A stretch of DNA of 64,000 nucleotides, taken from Paguma larvata. Its lineage: Eukaryota > Chordata > Mammalia > Carnivora > Viverridae. The position numbers were made by a program, and so were the translations under genes. Below the pieces are notes generated by a model. It saw only the letters and a list, made by a program, of their open reading frames with translations. It was not told the origin of the DNA and searched no databases. The stretch spans positions 96,675,119 through 96,739,118 of the forward strand of contig CM057834.1 in NCBI GenBank assembly GCA_030068075.1. Reading direction: 5' to 3'. Shown piece after piece: positions 29,182 through 39,534 of the stretch (position 1 is its first letter; the number at the start of each line of letters is the position of its first letter).

Positions 29182-30830
29182 TTAGACCGATACCGAAATT
29201 CACACTCCGGAAGCATGCCAGTTCCAGGGATGGAAGATATCCTAGAAAAACCAGCGACCTGGAGAAATCCACTCACGATGTCTAAATGGCCAACACGAAG
29301 ACAATTACGTACATATGCGTGTGCCAGGCAAAGCTGGTATAAAAATACTGCAACTTTTTTTTTGCCTAAATCAACAAGTGGCTTTTTTTTAAATCAATGC
29401 TACTTAACACTGATTTGTATACACTCACAATTCCACCAGAAATAAATTAAAACAAAAATTTTAGGCCAACTCCCCAAAAAAGGCTTTCTAAAAAAATCCT
29501 GGGGCAAGTTTAAGGATAATAATTACCAGTCACAGAATACACCAGGGAAAAACTAGAATTTCTTATCCCAAAAGATCCAAATTTCTGCCAAAATCTGCAT
29601 AACTCGTTTCCTAACAACGGACAAGAACTATCAGGATTTTTTAATATACAATTATCAGCAACTAAATGTAAACATTATTTAATAATCTCAACCCTGGAAA
29701 GTCTGTTCAGTGGGGTCTACCACTGGGAAATACGGATAATAAAGATTTCTACACTGCATTTCTTTGTCTTCCATTTTTAAGAAACCATAAAATAGTGGGT
29801 GCACATTAGATCTTATTCAGAACGCAAATCAGAAGGGCGCCTATGTGTTTCTGAATTCCTTCTCTTTGAATCTATTCACCGTCCACAAAAATTAGAACTG
29901 AAGAAGCAATTTTTCTAAGTATTTCCAAGATTTTAAACCTTACATCCCCTAATACGCCTCCAAAAAGAGAGACAGGATTCCTCGTATCTAGGACTAGAAC
30001 GTGATCTATCCCCAACTTAGAGACTGTGAAAGAAAATCAAAATGTATCTTAAGCATTTTCATTTTCTTGCAAATAAAATTATCAATAAACTAGCCATGTT
30101 TTGAACTCATGTTCATTTTATTCCTAAATATGATCTACTTGCTAATGCTGATAAAAAAAAGAGTAATGGAAATAAAATCCAAAACCCATAAAAGCATATT
30201 CAACCGTACCAGCATGAGTTATTTAAAGGTGTTTTTTTAAACGTTGTTTTATGTCATCAAAACGCCATAAAATTAAACTGATCATTTTGAAACACCAAGA
30301 AAGCAAACCTTGTAGGAAAATGTTTTTAAATTCCAAAGACAGGTTTTTATTTCCAAACGAATTGAAGTTTCACAAATCCTGTTGTGATAAACAAAGGAAG
30401 TTTGGCTTAACTGTGGACAGCACATATCAATTTCTTAGGCAACAAACATTTCTGCATCCAGTCTTTTCTCACTCGCCAAAACTATTGTTCACGGAAAATA
30501 AAACCAATTAATAAGAAACTGCTAGCCGTATCATCTAAACGCGCTTTTGTCATAAGCATTTTATTTTGGCGAACTATTTCAACTCAACCCCTCATCCTCA
30601 TTCGACCCCTAGGGATTTGGGAAGTAATCGCTTACTAAATGACAGTTGATTTCGTTAGCACCTGTCGCCATTCTCGGACGCATCACACAAGTTGGCCAAA
30701 ACACCTTGTAAAAAAAATTTTTTTAAGATTGTGATTCTTTAGAAAGTGGGGACTCCCTGGGCGGGAGTTCACCAAGTTTTCCAAAATACCGTGCTTCTCA
30801 ATTTCTCCCGTTTTCAAAAAGTGACCCCGT
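29182..30830. other. EZH2 intron 1 between the open frame and the CpG island
   Basis: AT-rich with no SINE, L1 or exon recognised. Confidence 0.5.
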
Positions 30831-31646
30831 GGCACGGACTTTCTGGTGGATAGAAGGGGGGACGCCAGGACGCGGGAACTCGACAGAAAGCCCTCCAAAC
30901 GAAGCAAACCAAAAAGGGGGCGAACAGCTCGACCCTGGCCGAAAACTTAACAGAAAGCCAGACAAGAAGGCGAAGGCAAGCCCGGGACTGCCCGGTCCGG
31001 AGAGGTTTCAGGCGGCTCTGGGGGAAACGTCAGATGCGCGGCTACTCCGAGTCCCGTCTCCGCACGCCGTCCCGGCCGCCGCGGCCCCGCCGAGCCTGCG
31101 CGCGCGCGGGGAGGGGGCGTGGGGCCGAGCCCGCCCACCCGCGCCCGCGGCCCGGGCTCCCCACGCCCCTCTCCCGCCCGCTGTCAGGCCCGGTGTCACT
31201 GCCCCCTCCTCGCGCCGAGCTCCCCCGAGACACAGTCCGTCCTTTGTCTGAGTGCGCACTCGGCGGCGAGGTCCCACCAACTTGTGTGTGTCCCGTCCCA
31301 CCCGGGCGCTCCCGCCGCGGCGCTCCACACAAAGGAGACTTGGGCTCCGGCGGCCAGCCCGCCCCGGGCACCGGAGCGCCCCCAGCCCAGCCCCGGCGCC
31401 GCGGGAGGGGCGGGCACGCGAGTGGACCCCCTCCGCACGCCCCCCTCGGGCACCCGCCCCGGCTCCCGCCTCGGGGGTCCGGGGTCCGACACTGCCCGCT
31501 CGCGGGGGGCGCGCGGGCCAGCCCCGACCCCACGGCCCCCGGCCGAGGGGTCTCCTCTCACCCCGCCTCCAAAAGCGGCGCCCGGGAGAGCCCGCGCTGG
31601 GCGACACCCGGACGGGCAACGCGGCGGCGGGGATGTCCCGGCGCCA

Positions 31647-31667
31647 CCGCCGCCGCCGCCGCCGCCG
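31647..31667. repeat. (CCG)7 trinucleotide repeat in EZH2 intron 1
   Basis: Seven CCG units (CGG on the gene strand) lie about 55 bp after the exon 1 donor. A shorter CCG run sits near 31778-31790 inside exon 1. Confidence 0.9.
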
Positions 31668-31723
31668 CCCCTCACCGGGCTCCAGCGCCCCGCCGGCCGG
31701 CCGGCCCGACAGCGGCGCGTTAC

Positions 31724-31870
31724 CTGCGCCCCGCGCCCCAGCCCGCGCCGCTCCCGCGCGCCGCTCTCGCGCGCCGCCACCGCCGCCGCCGGGGCCCCAC
31801 CGCCTTCTGCGTCCCAGTGGGTGTCGGACGCTCCCGGACCGAGCGCCAAACCCGGCAGCCCAATCGCCAT
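31724..31870 (-). CDS. Candidate upstream ORF of EZH2, exon 1 part (49 codons)
   Basis: The ATG at 31870-31868 has G at -3 and G at +4, a strong initiation context. The frame stays open for 49 codons to the exon 1 donor, where it ends on a complete codon. After splicing it continues ten codons into exon 2 and stops at TGA (6995-6993), 24-26 nt inside the EZH2 frame, in another register. It would encode 59 residues, largely Gly/Ala/Arg. Translation of this frame would hinder EZH2 initiation. Whether the ATG is in the mRNA depends on the true transcription start. No function of the peptide is implied. Confidence 0.5.
31843..31850 (-). promoter_or_regulatory. E2F-type site TTTGGCGC within exon 1
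   Basis: This is an exact match to the E2F consensus TTTSGCGC on the gene strand. It lies about 60 bp inside the assumed 5' end and 30 bp downstream of the TATA-like element, where a TATA-directed start would fall. It fits the established E2F regulation of EZH2. Confidence 0.65.
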
Positions 31871-31883
31871 CGCTTTTATTTGG
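31871..31883 (-). promoter_or_regulatory. TATA-like element CCAAATAAAAGCG
   Basis: This AT-rich island in an otherwise nearly pure GC context ends directly before the upstream ATG. If it works as a TATA element, initiation would fall roughly 25-30 bp further, near 31845, leaving the upstream ATG out of the transcript. Function is inferred. Confidence 0.4.
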
Positions 31884-31910
31884 CCCCCCCTGTCCAACCA
31901 AGCGCCGCCC

Positions 31911-31947
31911 CGATTGGCGGGACGCGAGGCGGGCTTCCGTCCAATCA
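31911..31947 (-). promoter_or_regulatory. Two CCAAT boxes just upstream of EZH2 exon 1
   Basis: Read on the gene strand there is a direct CCAAT (CGCCAATCG, 31912-31919) and an inverted one (ATTGG at 31945-31941), spaced about 28 bp. Paired NF-Y sites at such spacing are typical of cell-cycle promoters, and EZH2 is known to be E2F-controlled. A further CCAAT-like CCCAATCGCC (plus strand, 31859-31868) lies within exon 1. Confidence 0.7.
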
Positions 31948-32256
31948 CAGGGCCCGCCGGGCTCGGAGGCGCCGAGCCAGCCCCACGCAGAGGCGCCCGC
32001 GGGACTCGGCCGGGCCGGGCGGGCGGCGCGTGCGCGCGGGCGCGGGCGGGCGCTGAGGGACGCGGCCGCCGAGTGGAAGCGCCGCGCCGTTTCTTTGTTC
32101 TTTCGCTGAACGCACCGCGCCTCTCAGGAAGGCAGCGGGCGAGCGGGCGGAGACGGGGGGGTCCTCCGGAGCCTGGAGCTCCGAGCCTGGGCGGGGAGGG
32201 CGGGAGGGCGGGGTGGCGGGAACCGGCCGGAGGGCGGGACGGCGCGCTCGCGGCGC

Positions 32257-32266
32257 TTGGCGGGAA
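32257..32266 (+). promoter_or_regulatory. Upstream E2F-like site TTGGCGGGAA
   Basis: This is a strong E2F-family match about 350 bp upstream of exon 1, followed at 32296-32309 by tandem GC boxes. It is a motif match only. Confidence 0.5.
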
Positions 32267-32317
32267 TCGCCGCCTCGGAGTTCCCGGGTCGGAGAGGCGG
32301 GGCGGGGCCGAAAGCCA

Positions 32318-32384
32318 AGTTTGAACCAGTTCAAAACTCGGGGGTGGTAACGGTTTCAACTGCCGCGCTCTTTTCCCCGCGCGC
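32318..32384. promoter_or_regulatory. Palindrome and cluster of cell-cycle type motifs upstream of EZH2
   Basis: A near-perfect palindrome (GTTTGAACCAGTTCAAAAC, 32319-32337) contains a Grainyhead-like core AACCAGTT and two CHR-like hexamers (TTTGAA and TTCAAA). It is followed by two MYB-type cores (TAACGG at 32348, CAACTG at 32358) and a TTTTCCCCGCGCGC run at 32371. The motifs are read directly; binding is inferred. Confidence 0.35.
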
Positions 32385-32599
32385 GGAGCGGGGGGCCGGC
32401 CGGCGGGCGCGCGGCAGGCGCTGCACCCGGGAGGGGAGCCGCCGGCGCCGAGCGTCCTGCCCGCTACTTCTGGCCGCCGGATCCCCCGGCCCCTGGGACT
32501 CCGGCCGCCGCCCGAGAGACCTGGGCGAGAGCGACGTTACAGTTACTTCCCATTCCTCATTCCTCCGGTTCGGAGCCTTCCAGGGCACGTGTCAACGTG

Positions 32600-33814
32600 A
32601 AAAATCACTTATCAAGAATGAGTGCGGTTCACTTGCCTCCTGGAAAACGTTCGGATGACCACACGTTTTCCAATTATCACAGGATGGTCTTGGACTAAAC
32701 CTCCGTCGACCCGGAGGAATTAGGAAGATTCTGTTGAGGACACAGTCTCGCCTTTGGTTTTATCTGTCAATGAATTTAAGATTAGTCCGAATTTATTTTT
32801 GGTCACAGACGAAAATAATCACCCATGTAAACTGGGATTCCATATCGTGCATTCGTTCAGACCGGGTCCACTCTGAACTGTTGAGTTAAAAGCCTAAAAA
32901 ATTCGTGCTTGTTAGATTTTTAGTTGACTAAGATTGTTCAGTGACCATAATTCTTCGTTTGATGATTTAACCCACAATTTTCCCCTTTTCCTCAATCACC
33001 GTCCCCTTGCTCGCATGTATTCTGAGCCAATTCAGTGTTGGAATTACATGTGCAGGGAAGCCACAGAGAAAACAATCGTGTGCCCAAATAAAAGCAAAAT
33101 TAGGAACACATTACAAGAAGAGTGCAAGAGTAGGTTATGCATCTGAGCTGTAACCATAAAGTAATGTAAAAATCCCATCTATCCTATACCCAACAGTCAC
33201 CAACACATTCGTATTCCAGGGTAAAAAGCTTCATCTAGGCCAGCGATTTACAATGGCTTTATTAAACAGCACTTTAAACTTCAAAAGTTAACTACTCATT
33301 CTTAAGTTGCTTATCACATCACTAGTTTTACCTGTACTTTATATGTTAAATATTAAAACAATGTAGGCATTATTGAAAGAAAAAATCAAGACAATTAACA
33401 TTAACAGAGTATCAGAATGCAAATCAAAGGCATATCTAAATACATCTGGCATGGTGTGAAATGGCATAAGAATTGCTAAGGCATTTAAAATCAAGGAATG
33501 ATGTTAGCTCGAAATGTTCCCATCCCTCCCCCACCAAAACAAATCTCCGAAAATGAAATTTTAGTTGGACTGAAGAAAGCATAACATCTACTTGCAGGAT
33601 ATAACAAAACAGAGGGCTTAGAGAGTTAAGCGGGGCTGTATTAAGCATAATGTTTATGTTTATAGTACGATACATATTTAAATACAATATCCAAGTGGGC
33701 TTGGAGCAAGGAAGTCGGGATGTCTATGGGTTACAGTATTGTCTTAGTTCAGTGCCGACATTCAGTTAAGCAAGACATTTTAGGTCACGGTGATGGCAGG
33801 AGACAGTGATCATT
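32600..33814. other. Upstream flank of EZH2 promoter, no gene seen
   Basis: AT-rich unique sequence after the island. No repeat until 33815. Confidence 0.5.
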
Positions 33815-33831
33815 TAAAACCATTGCAAGAG

Positions 33832-34046
33832 GGGCGCCTGGGTGGCTCAGTCGGTTGAGCGGCTGACTTCAGCTCAGGTCATGATCTCACGGTCTGTGAG
33901 TATGAGCCCCGCGTCGGGCTCTGTGCTGACAGCTCAGAGCCTGGAGCCCGCTTCTTCAGATTCTGTGTCTCCCTCTCTCTCTGCCCTTCCCCTGCTCATA
34001 CTCTGTCTCTATGTCTCTCAAAAATAAATAAACATTAAAAAAAAAT
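33832..34046 (+). mobile_element. Carnivore SINE
   Basis: Duplication TAAAAC(C)A(T/C)TGCAAGAG at about 33815-33831 and 34047-34063. First SINE upstream of EZH2. Confidence 0.92.
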
Positions 34047-34063
34047 TTAAAACACTGCAAGAG

Positions 34064-34600
34064 AATTTCATTACCTGGAGGGCATACAGTAGGCGGCAAC
34101 TCTATTTCGTATATTGACAAATACAGGAAAGTTGGGAGGGAGAAGTATTTTGTTGTCAAGACTAAGAAGAATTTTCCGAAGATTTCCAAGCAGGGAGAGC
34201 GAGAAAATGTGTGTGCTTGTGATGGGGGTGAGGGGGCTTAAAGAAACAGCCAGGCTGAACACAAGGCGAATGTGAAGGGTGAGCGGCACCAAGCTTTTTC
34301 TGTAACAATGTTCAGATTATAGCTGTGCTACCACCGTGGCCGGTGATTCTGTCCTCTCTTAAAGAGGGAGATGCACTATTTCAGTTATGGGAGCAAACCA
34401 AAAAAGGGGAGCTACGCTCTGAAGTCGGGGTGTTACCTGGGCATCCTACTCCCAAGGGCCTATCAGTGCAGGCGCACAGTTTATCCTCAGGGTTTTCCCG
34501 GGGCGGGGGTGGGGACAGGAGAAGGTCGAGTGAAAGTTAAGGCTATTAGCATCACAGAGCATTCCTTCCAACCCCATGAACGGGATTTACTTCCCACGCT
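34064..34600. other. Intergenic, no feature seen
   Basis: Unique-looking. Confidence 0.4.
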
Positions 34601-35003
34601 TTTCATTTCTGCGCTGTGCATTCAACAAGTATTTATGGAGGGCTAACACTGTTCCGGGTGCTAGGAACACACGGGGAAGCTGGCATTTTGATGAAGAGAA
34701 ACAAACAAAACACAACTGGTGTGGCACGTGAGCTAATGGCAAATAATACGGAGAAAAACCTCGGCACGAAAGGAGGAAGTTGAGTGCAAAGGCACCCGTG
34801 TTCACATCGCTTGGTGGGGAAGACCTCTCCAGAAGGGGACACTGGAAGACTTACCTGGCAGAGGGAAGGGTGATTGCCTGGCCCCAAGGGGGAGCCTGCC
34901 TTGTGTGTTCTGGGAACTGGAAGGGAGACGGGGGCAGGCGGGGCCGGGGCAGAAGAGGTGAGGGGGCACAGGCAGACCTTCGAGGGCCTTGGTGAGGACT
35001 TTA

Positions 35004-35208
35004 ATTTTTTTTTTAATATTTATTTTTGAGAGAGAGAGAGAGAGAGTTCAAGCAGGGGAGGGGCAGAGAGAGAAACAGAATCCGAAGCAGGCTCCAGGCT
35101 CCGAGCTGTCAGCACAGAGCCTGACAAGGGGCTCGAACCCATGGACCGTGAGATCATGACCTGAGCGCAAGTCGGACACGCAACCAACTGAACCACGCAG
35201 GCGCCCCG
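35004..35208 (-). mobile_element. Carnivore SINE inside the ancient repeat
   Basis: Duplication GGACTTTA at 34996-35003 and 35209-35216. Confidence 0.9.
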
Positions 35209-36070
35209 GGACTTTACTCTTCTACTTAAGGGAGAGGATTTTGAGCAGAAAAGAGGATTTTGAACAGAAAGGTGATGATAGCATTTGAAACAAGAGCCTT
35301 CCAGTCGCTGTGTGGACAGTAGCCAGAGGCGGAGCAGGGACCAGACCAGAGGATCAGCTCCAAGTCCCTCGTAACAATCAGTCAAGAAGGGACCGTGGCT
35401 GGGAGCCCGATGGGAATGGTGGAACTGGTAGGAACACATCAGATTCCAGATGTATTTCGAAGGAATAGGCAATAGGACTTGCTGACAGATTGGACCCGCG
35501 ATGCAAAACGAGAGGTTAAAAGCAAGCCGGTGGATGAGCAAGTGAGTCCTAACTGAGTTGGAGGCTGCAGGGGCTGAAGGACCAGGAAGGGTTCGCGGGG
35601 ATGGAAGTTTGGAGATCAGAGTTTGGCTTGGGACATAATGAGTTCAAGATGCCTATTTCCAACCAAGTAGAAGTGTCAGGTTGTAGCCGGGCGCAGGGGT
35701 GCGCAAGCACCTGGCCGCAGGGGTCCCCAAACAGACCAGGTTCAGCCACCTGCCGCTGACAAAATCCAAGGACAGAGACAAGCGGTGGTGAAACAAGAAA
35801 GGAGTGTATTTCAGTGCAGCCAACACCAGGAAGACAGTGGACTAGCGTCGAGAACTGACTCCAAAGTGCCAAAAATACTTCTGGGTTTATATAAGGAAAA
35901 TGTGGGACGAGGGTCGGTGAGTACAGGCAGCAAAGGTCAAGTCGATCGTTGTCTTGGGGCCGATCACAGGTGGGGGCTTGCTGGCCCAGGGGCTACAGGA
36001 GATAGTTCTGTTTCCCCTCGGAGGAGGCTTTGCTCTCAGGGTCTTGCCTGAGTTAGGAGGTAAACTGGAG

Positions 36071-36314
36071 GGGTGCCTGGGTGGCTCAGTTGGTTAAGCT
36101 TCGGAATTCAGCTCAGGTCACGATCTCGTGGTTTGTGGGTTCGAGCCCCGCATCGGGCTCTGTGCTGACGGCTCAGAGCCTGGAGCCTGCTTCGGATTCT
36201 GTGTCTCTCTGTCTTGCCATTCTTCCCCAGCTCACCCCTGTCTCTCTCTCTCTCTCTCTCCCTCTCTCTCTCTCTCTCAAAAATAAACAAACATTGAAAA
36301 AGAGAGAGAGAGAC
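36071..36314 (+). mobile_element. Carnivore SINE
   Basis: Duplication AAACTGGA at 36062-36070 and 36315-36323. A long (CT)n lies at 36240-36280. Confidence 0.9.
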
Positions 36315-36633
36315 AAACTGGAAAGAAGAACTTAATTAGAAAGCCTGAGCTCAAGTGGAGGGTAGTGAAGTCGTTTTTCAAAGTAAGTGGTAAGTTTTTG
36401 TTGGGAGGAAAACTTTTCCTGCAACAATTTAGGCCTAGTTAATTGGCAGCAAATTAACGGGAGATAAATTTATGATGCCTTTAGGAGTTTCTGTAGAGAA
36501 AGTAGCTCCCTGAACGGCTAGAGGTAAAGGTTTATTTATATACCCACTTAATAAAGGGGAAGGTACAAAGAGGGTTTTAGGCTTCAAATGCTGGAAAGTT
36601 CTAAGAGGTTTGTTTAAACAATTGTCTTTGGGG

Positions 36634-36838
36634 GCACCTGGGTGGTTCAGTCAGCTAAGCATCGGACTCTTGGTTTCAGCTCAGGTCATGATCTCACGGT
36701 TCATGAGTTCGAGTCCCACATTGGGCTCTGTGCTGACTGTGCAAAGCCTGCTTGGGGTTCTCTCTGTCCCTCTCTCTCTGCCCCACCTATCCCAGCTCAT
36801 GCTCTCTCTAAATAAATAAATGAACTTAAAAAAAACAT
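36634..36838 (+). mobile_element. Carnivore SINE
   Basis: Imperfect duplication around AATTGTCTTTGGGG (36620-36633) and AATTGTTTGGGG (36843-36854). Confidence 0.88.
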
Positions 36839-37585
36839 AAATAATTGTTTGGGGAGTGTCCAGGTGCCCAAGGCCCGTCAGCTCCTGGCTGGATTCTTGG
36901 GAGGGGAGCGGTAGCTAACTCACAGGGCTCTGCTTTTCCCAGGGAAGGGAAGTTCAGATAAGTTGTCTTAGCATCTGTTGTAGCTCAGACATTTTCACTT
37001 TGAAGCCAGCGTTAGACCATTTCTGGTATAAAGAAATCCCTCCATTATCCAAGTGCGGAGTTAGGGGAGAGGTTGTAACTAGAAATATCAGTTTAGGAAG
37101 CATCCGCTTAAACATAGCATTTAAAACCAAGGGAATGCAGGTAGACAGAAAAGAAGTTCAAGGTTCGCCAACACGAAAAGGTTGTAGAGATGAGGGGGCG
37201 ATGAAGACAGGGAGTAACCAGTGAAGGCAGCAGGAAGGGGGAGCCTGGAAACGGAGGGAAGCAGCGTTTCGAGGAGGAGAAAGCGAGTCTCGGGTAACAT
37301 GCTGTGAACAGGTCGAGTCAGTCGTCTGAGACTTGGCTCTTGGGTGACTTGATCAGGAGGTCATCGGTGACCTCGATGAGACAGTTTCCGTGGACGGTTG
37401 GAGCGGATTCCAGAGTGAGGGAGAAAGCGGGAGGCGGCATTTTCACACCCCCGTCAAGGATTGCGCTTAAAAGAAGAGAAAATACAGCGAGAAGAGTAGT
37501 GGAATCAAGAGAAAGTTTTTAAGATCTTTAAGAGAAAGAACATACCATGTTGGGATTCTGAGGAAAGAGCCAGCAGATCTTTCCA

Positions 37586-37790
37586 GTGAGCATCCGACTT
37601 TGGCTCAGGTCATGGTATCGCGGTTCGTGGGTTCGAGCCCCACGTTGGGCTCTCTGCTATCAACACAGAGCCCGCTTTGGATCTTCTGTCCCTCTCTCTC
37701 TCTATACCTCCCCCGCTCGTGCTTGCTCTCTCTCAAAAATAAAAATGAAAACGTTTTTAAAAATTAAAAAAAAAAAAGATCCGGGGGAGA
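37586..37790 (+). mobile_element. Carnivore SINE, head truncated
   Basis: It begins at GAGCATCCGACTTTGGCTC, lacking the first part of the tRNA-like head. No clear duplication. Confidence 0.85.
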
Positions 37791-38119
37791 TGGGAAATTC
37801 TTGACCATTCAGGAAAGAAAGATTATTGCTTTGGCAGCATGCTGGAGTGTGTTAGAGGGGGTGGGCTCCACCTCGAACGGGTGATGAGCAGTGGGTCCTG
37901 GAGTTCGAGCGGAGAACTTGGCCTTTGCCAAAAGCACGAACAGGAGAGTATGTGGACACGAGGTAGGCACATGGGAGATTAGGTAGAAGTTTACGTGTGA
38001 TTACAACTGGTGCTTGAGATTTGGTAACTGAGAATGAGCGTGTAGCTAGTTAGGGTGAAAAAGTTATATTGTGACCTTGCATTTATATCAATTCATTCTG
38101 CTTGGTCTTAAAACAATAG

Positions 38120-38246
38120 GGGCGCCTGGGTGGCTCAGTCGGTTAAGCATCCAACTTCAGCTCAGGTCATGATCTCGAGGTTCGAGAGTTTGAGCCCCAC
38201 ATTGGACTTTGTGCTGTCAGGGCAGAGTCCACTTCAAATCCTCCGT

Positions 38247-38288
<42 letters not shown>

Positions 38289-38333
38289 GCGCCTCCCCTG
38301 CTTGTTCTCTCTCTCTCAAAAATAAACATGTTT
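38120..38333 (+). mobile_element. Carnivore SINE, first of a tandem pair
   Basis: It contains a (CT)n of about 33 bp at 38249-38281 and runs directly into the next copy. Confidence 0.92.
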
Positions 38334-38560
38334 GGGGCACCTGGGTGGCTCAGTCAGTTAAGCATCCAACTTCGGCTTGGGTCGTGATCTCATGGTTCAG
38401 GAGTTCGAGCCCCACATCAGGCTCTGTGCTGACAGCTCAGAGCCTGGAACCTGCTTCGGATTCTGTGTCTCCCTCTCTCTCTGCTCTCTGCCTCTGTCTC
38501 TCAAAGATAAAGGTTAAGAAACAATTTAAAAAAATAAATAAACAGGTTTATAAAAATAAA
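38334..38560 (+). mobile_element. Carnivore SINE, second of a tandem pair
   Basis: It starts in the A-rich tail of its neighbour. Its own tail merges into an extended A/T-rich stretch to 38625. Confidence 0.92.
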
Positions 38561-38829
38561 ATAAATTAAATTAAAAATAAAATTTAAAAAATTTTAATTT
38601 TAAAAAATTAAAAAGAATTTTCAATTCTGTTTTAGGCACACAGAGCACAGAGCAAAAGTAAAACCTGAACGTTCTGGAGAACAGAGAGCCACGGGATATA
38701 AATTTGGGGAAGAGACGTGAGCTCGCCAACTGAGTATCGGTTGGAGGTCTGAGGAGAGATGGCCTCTCCTGAGACCCAAGAGCGGCCTTACACTACAGGC
38801 TGGAAAACAGCCCTGGGTGGGCCAAGGAA

Positions 38830-39240
38830 GATGTGGCATAAATAGAAAAAAATGTATTGCAACTACGTGGATGGAACTAGAAGGTATTATGCTCAGCAAA
38901 AATAGAGAAAGACAAATATCATATGACTTCACTCGCACGTGGAATTTAAGATACAAAACAGATGAACATAAGGGAAGGGAAGTAAAAAATAATATAAAAA
39001 CAAGGAGGGGGGCAAACCAGAAGAGACTTAAATACAGAGAACAAACCAAGGGTTGCTGAGGGGTTGTGGGAGGGGGATGGGCTAAATGGGTGAGGGGCGT
39101 TAAGGAAGACAGTTGTTGGGATGTGCGCTGGGTGTTACATGTAGGGGATGAATCGCTGGAATCTACTCCTGAAATCATTATTGCACTATAGGCTAACTAA
39201 CTTGGATGTGAAATAAATAGATAATTAAAATTTATAAAAA
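38830..39240 (+). mobile_element. Carnivore L1 3' end
   Basis: ACTACGTGGATGGAACTAGAAG, TCATATGACTTCACTCGCAC and GAACAAACCAAGGGTTGCTG are L1 3' UTR phrases, ending in a TAAAATTTATAAAAA tail. Less diverged than the other L1s here. Confidence 0.8.
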
Positions 39241-39300
39241 ATTCTTAAAAATTTTCTCAAGAGAAAAAAATGCAAACCTAATTTGCTCATGATGTATTTT

Positions 39301-39519
39301 TTTTAAATTTTTTTTAACATTTATTTATTTTTGAGAGACATAGAGATAGAGCATGAGCAGGGGAAGGGCAGAGAGAGACGGAGACACAGAACCCAAGCAG
39401 GCTCCAGGCTCTGATGAGCCATCAGCACAGAGCCCGATGTGGGGCTCGAACTCACAGACCGTGAGATCGTGACCTGAGCCGAAGTCGGCCGCTTAACCGA
39501 CTGAGCCACCCAGGCGCCC
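39301..39519 (-). mobile_element. Carnivore SINE
   Basis: Duplication CTCATGATGTATTTT (15 bp) at 39286-39300 and 39520-39534. Confidence 0.94.
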
Positions 39520-39534
39520 CTCATGATGTATTTT

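Larger units (their letters stand above)
31724..31909 (-). other. EZH2: EZH2 exon 1 (5' untranslated)
   Basis: The 3' end is fixed by a clear donor, CGCAG|GTAACG, at 31724/31723. The 5' end near 31909 is set by resemblance of the first bases (GGCGGCGCTTGG) to the start of human EZH2 mRNA as I recall it, so it is approximate. The exon is extremely GC-rich. Spliced to exon 2 it gives a 5' UTR of about 193 nt before the main ATG. It contains a TATA-like AATAAAA, an in-exon ATG at 31870-31868 and a perfect E2F-type site. A transcription start further downstream, after the TATA-like run, is also plausible. Confidence 0.85.
30830..32560. promoter_or_regulatory. CpG island spanning the EZH2 promoter, exon 1 and start of intron 1
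   Basis: CpG density and GC content rise abruptly from AT-rich flanks. This is the only strong island in the window. It holds exon 1 off-centre, with about 650 bp of island upstream and 900 bp in intron 1. GC boxes occur near 32296-32309. Several very long open frames on both strands here (up to about 400 codons) are products of base composition. The length and symmetry would allow divergent transcription toward the right, but no plus-strand exon can be supported. Confidence 0.93.
35690..37040 (-). mobile_element. LTR-like (possibly endogenous-retrovirus LTR) insertion
   Basis: About 1.35 kb, including two SINEs, interrupts the ancient repeat between consecutive consensus positions. Features suggest an LTR in reverse: GGAGTGTATTTCAGTGCAGC, GGGTTTATATAAGG and AT-rich stretches with polyadenylation-like signals. 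No coding remnant is seen. Exact ends and duplication are not resolved. Confidence 0.4.
34610..38100 (+). mobile_element. Ancient mammal-wide repeat, split by later insertions
   Basis: Collinear pieces at 34615-35003, 35209-35690, 37040-37585 and 37790-38060 follow one long consensus, starting ATTCAACAAGTATTTATGGAG and passing through GATTTTGAGCAGAAAAGAGG, AAGGAATAGGCAATAGGACTT and GGTCATCGGTGACCTCGATG. I recognise the consensus but not its name with certainty. It carries no gene. Confidence 0.55.

Noticed and set aside
31008..32359. Very long open frames (up to about 400 codons) on both strands in the CpG island
   Set aside because: They overlap in several frames and on both strands, are dominated by Pro/Ala/Arg/Gly and reflect the lack of stop codons in GC-rich DNA. 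The only part kept is the short ATG frame within EZH2 exon 1.
36240..36280. CRISPR-like or tandem functional array
   Set aside because: It is a simple (CT)n run in a SINE; the genome is mammalian.
35690..37040. Intact endogenous retrovirus
   Set aside because: Only LTR-like sequence is present; no gag, pol or env remnant is visible.
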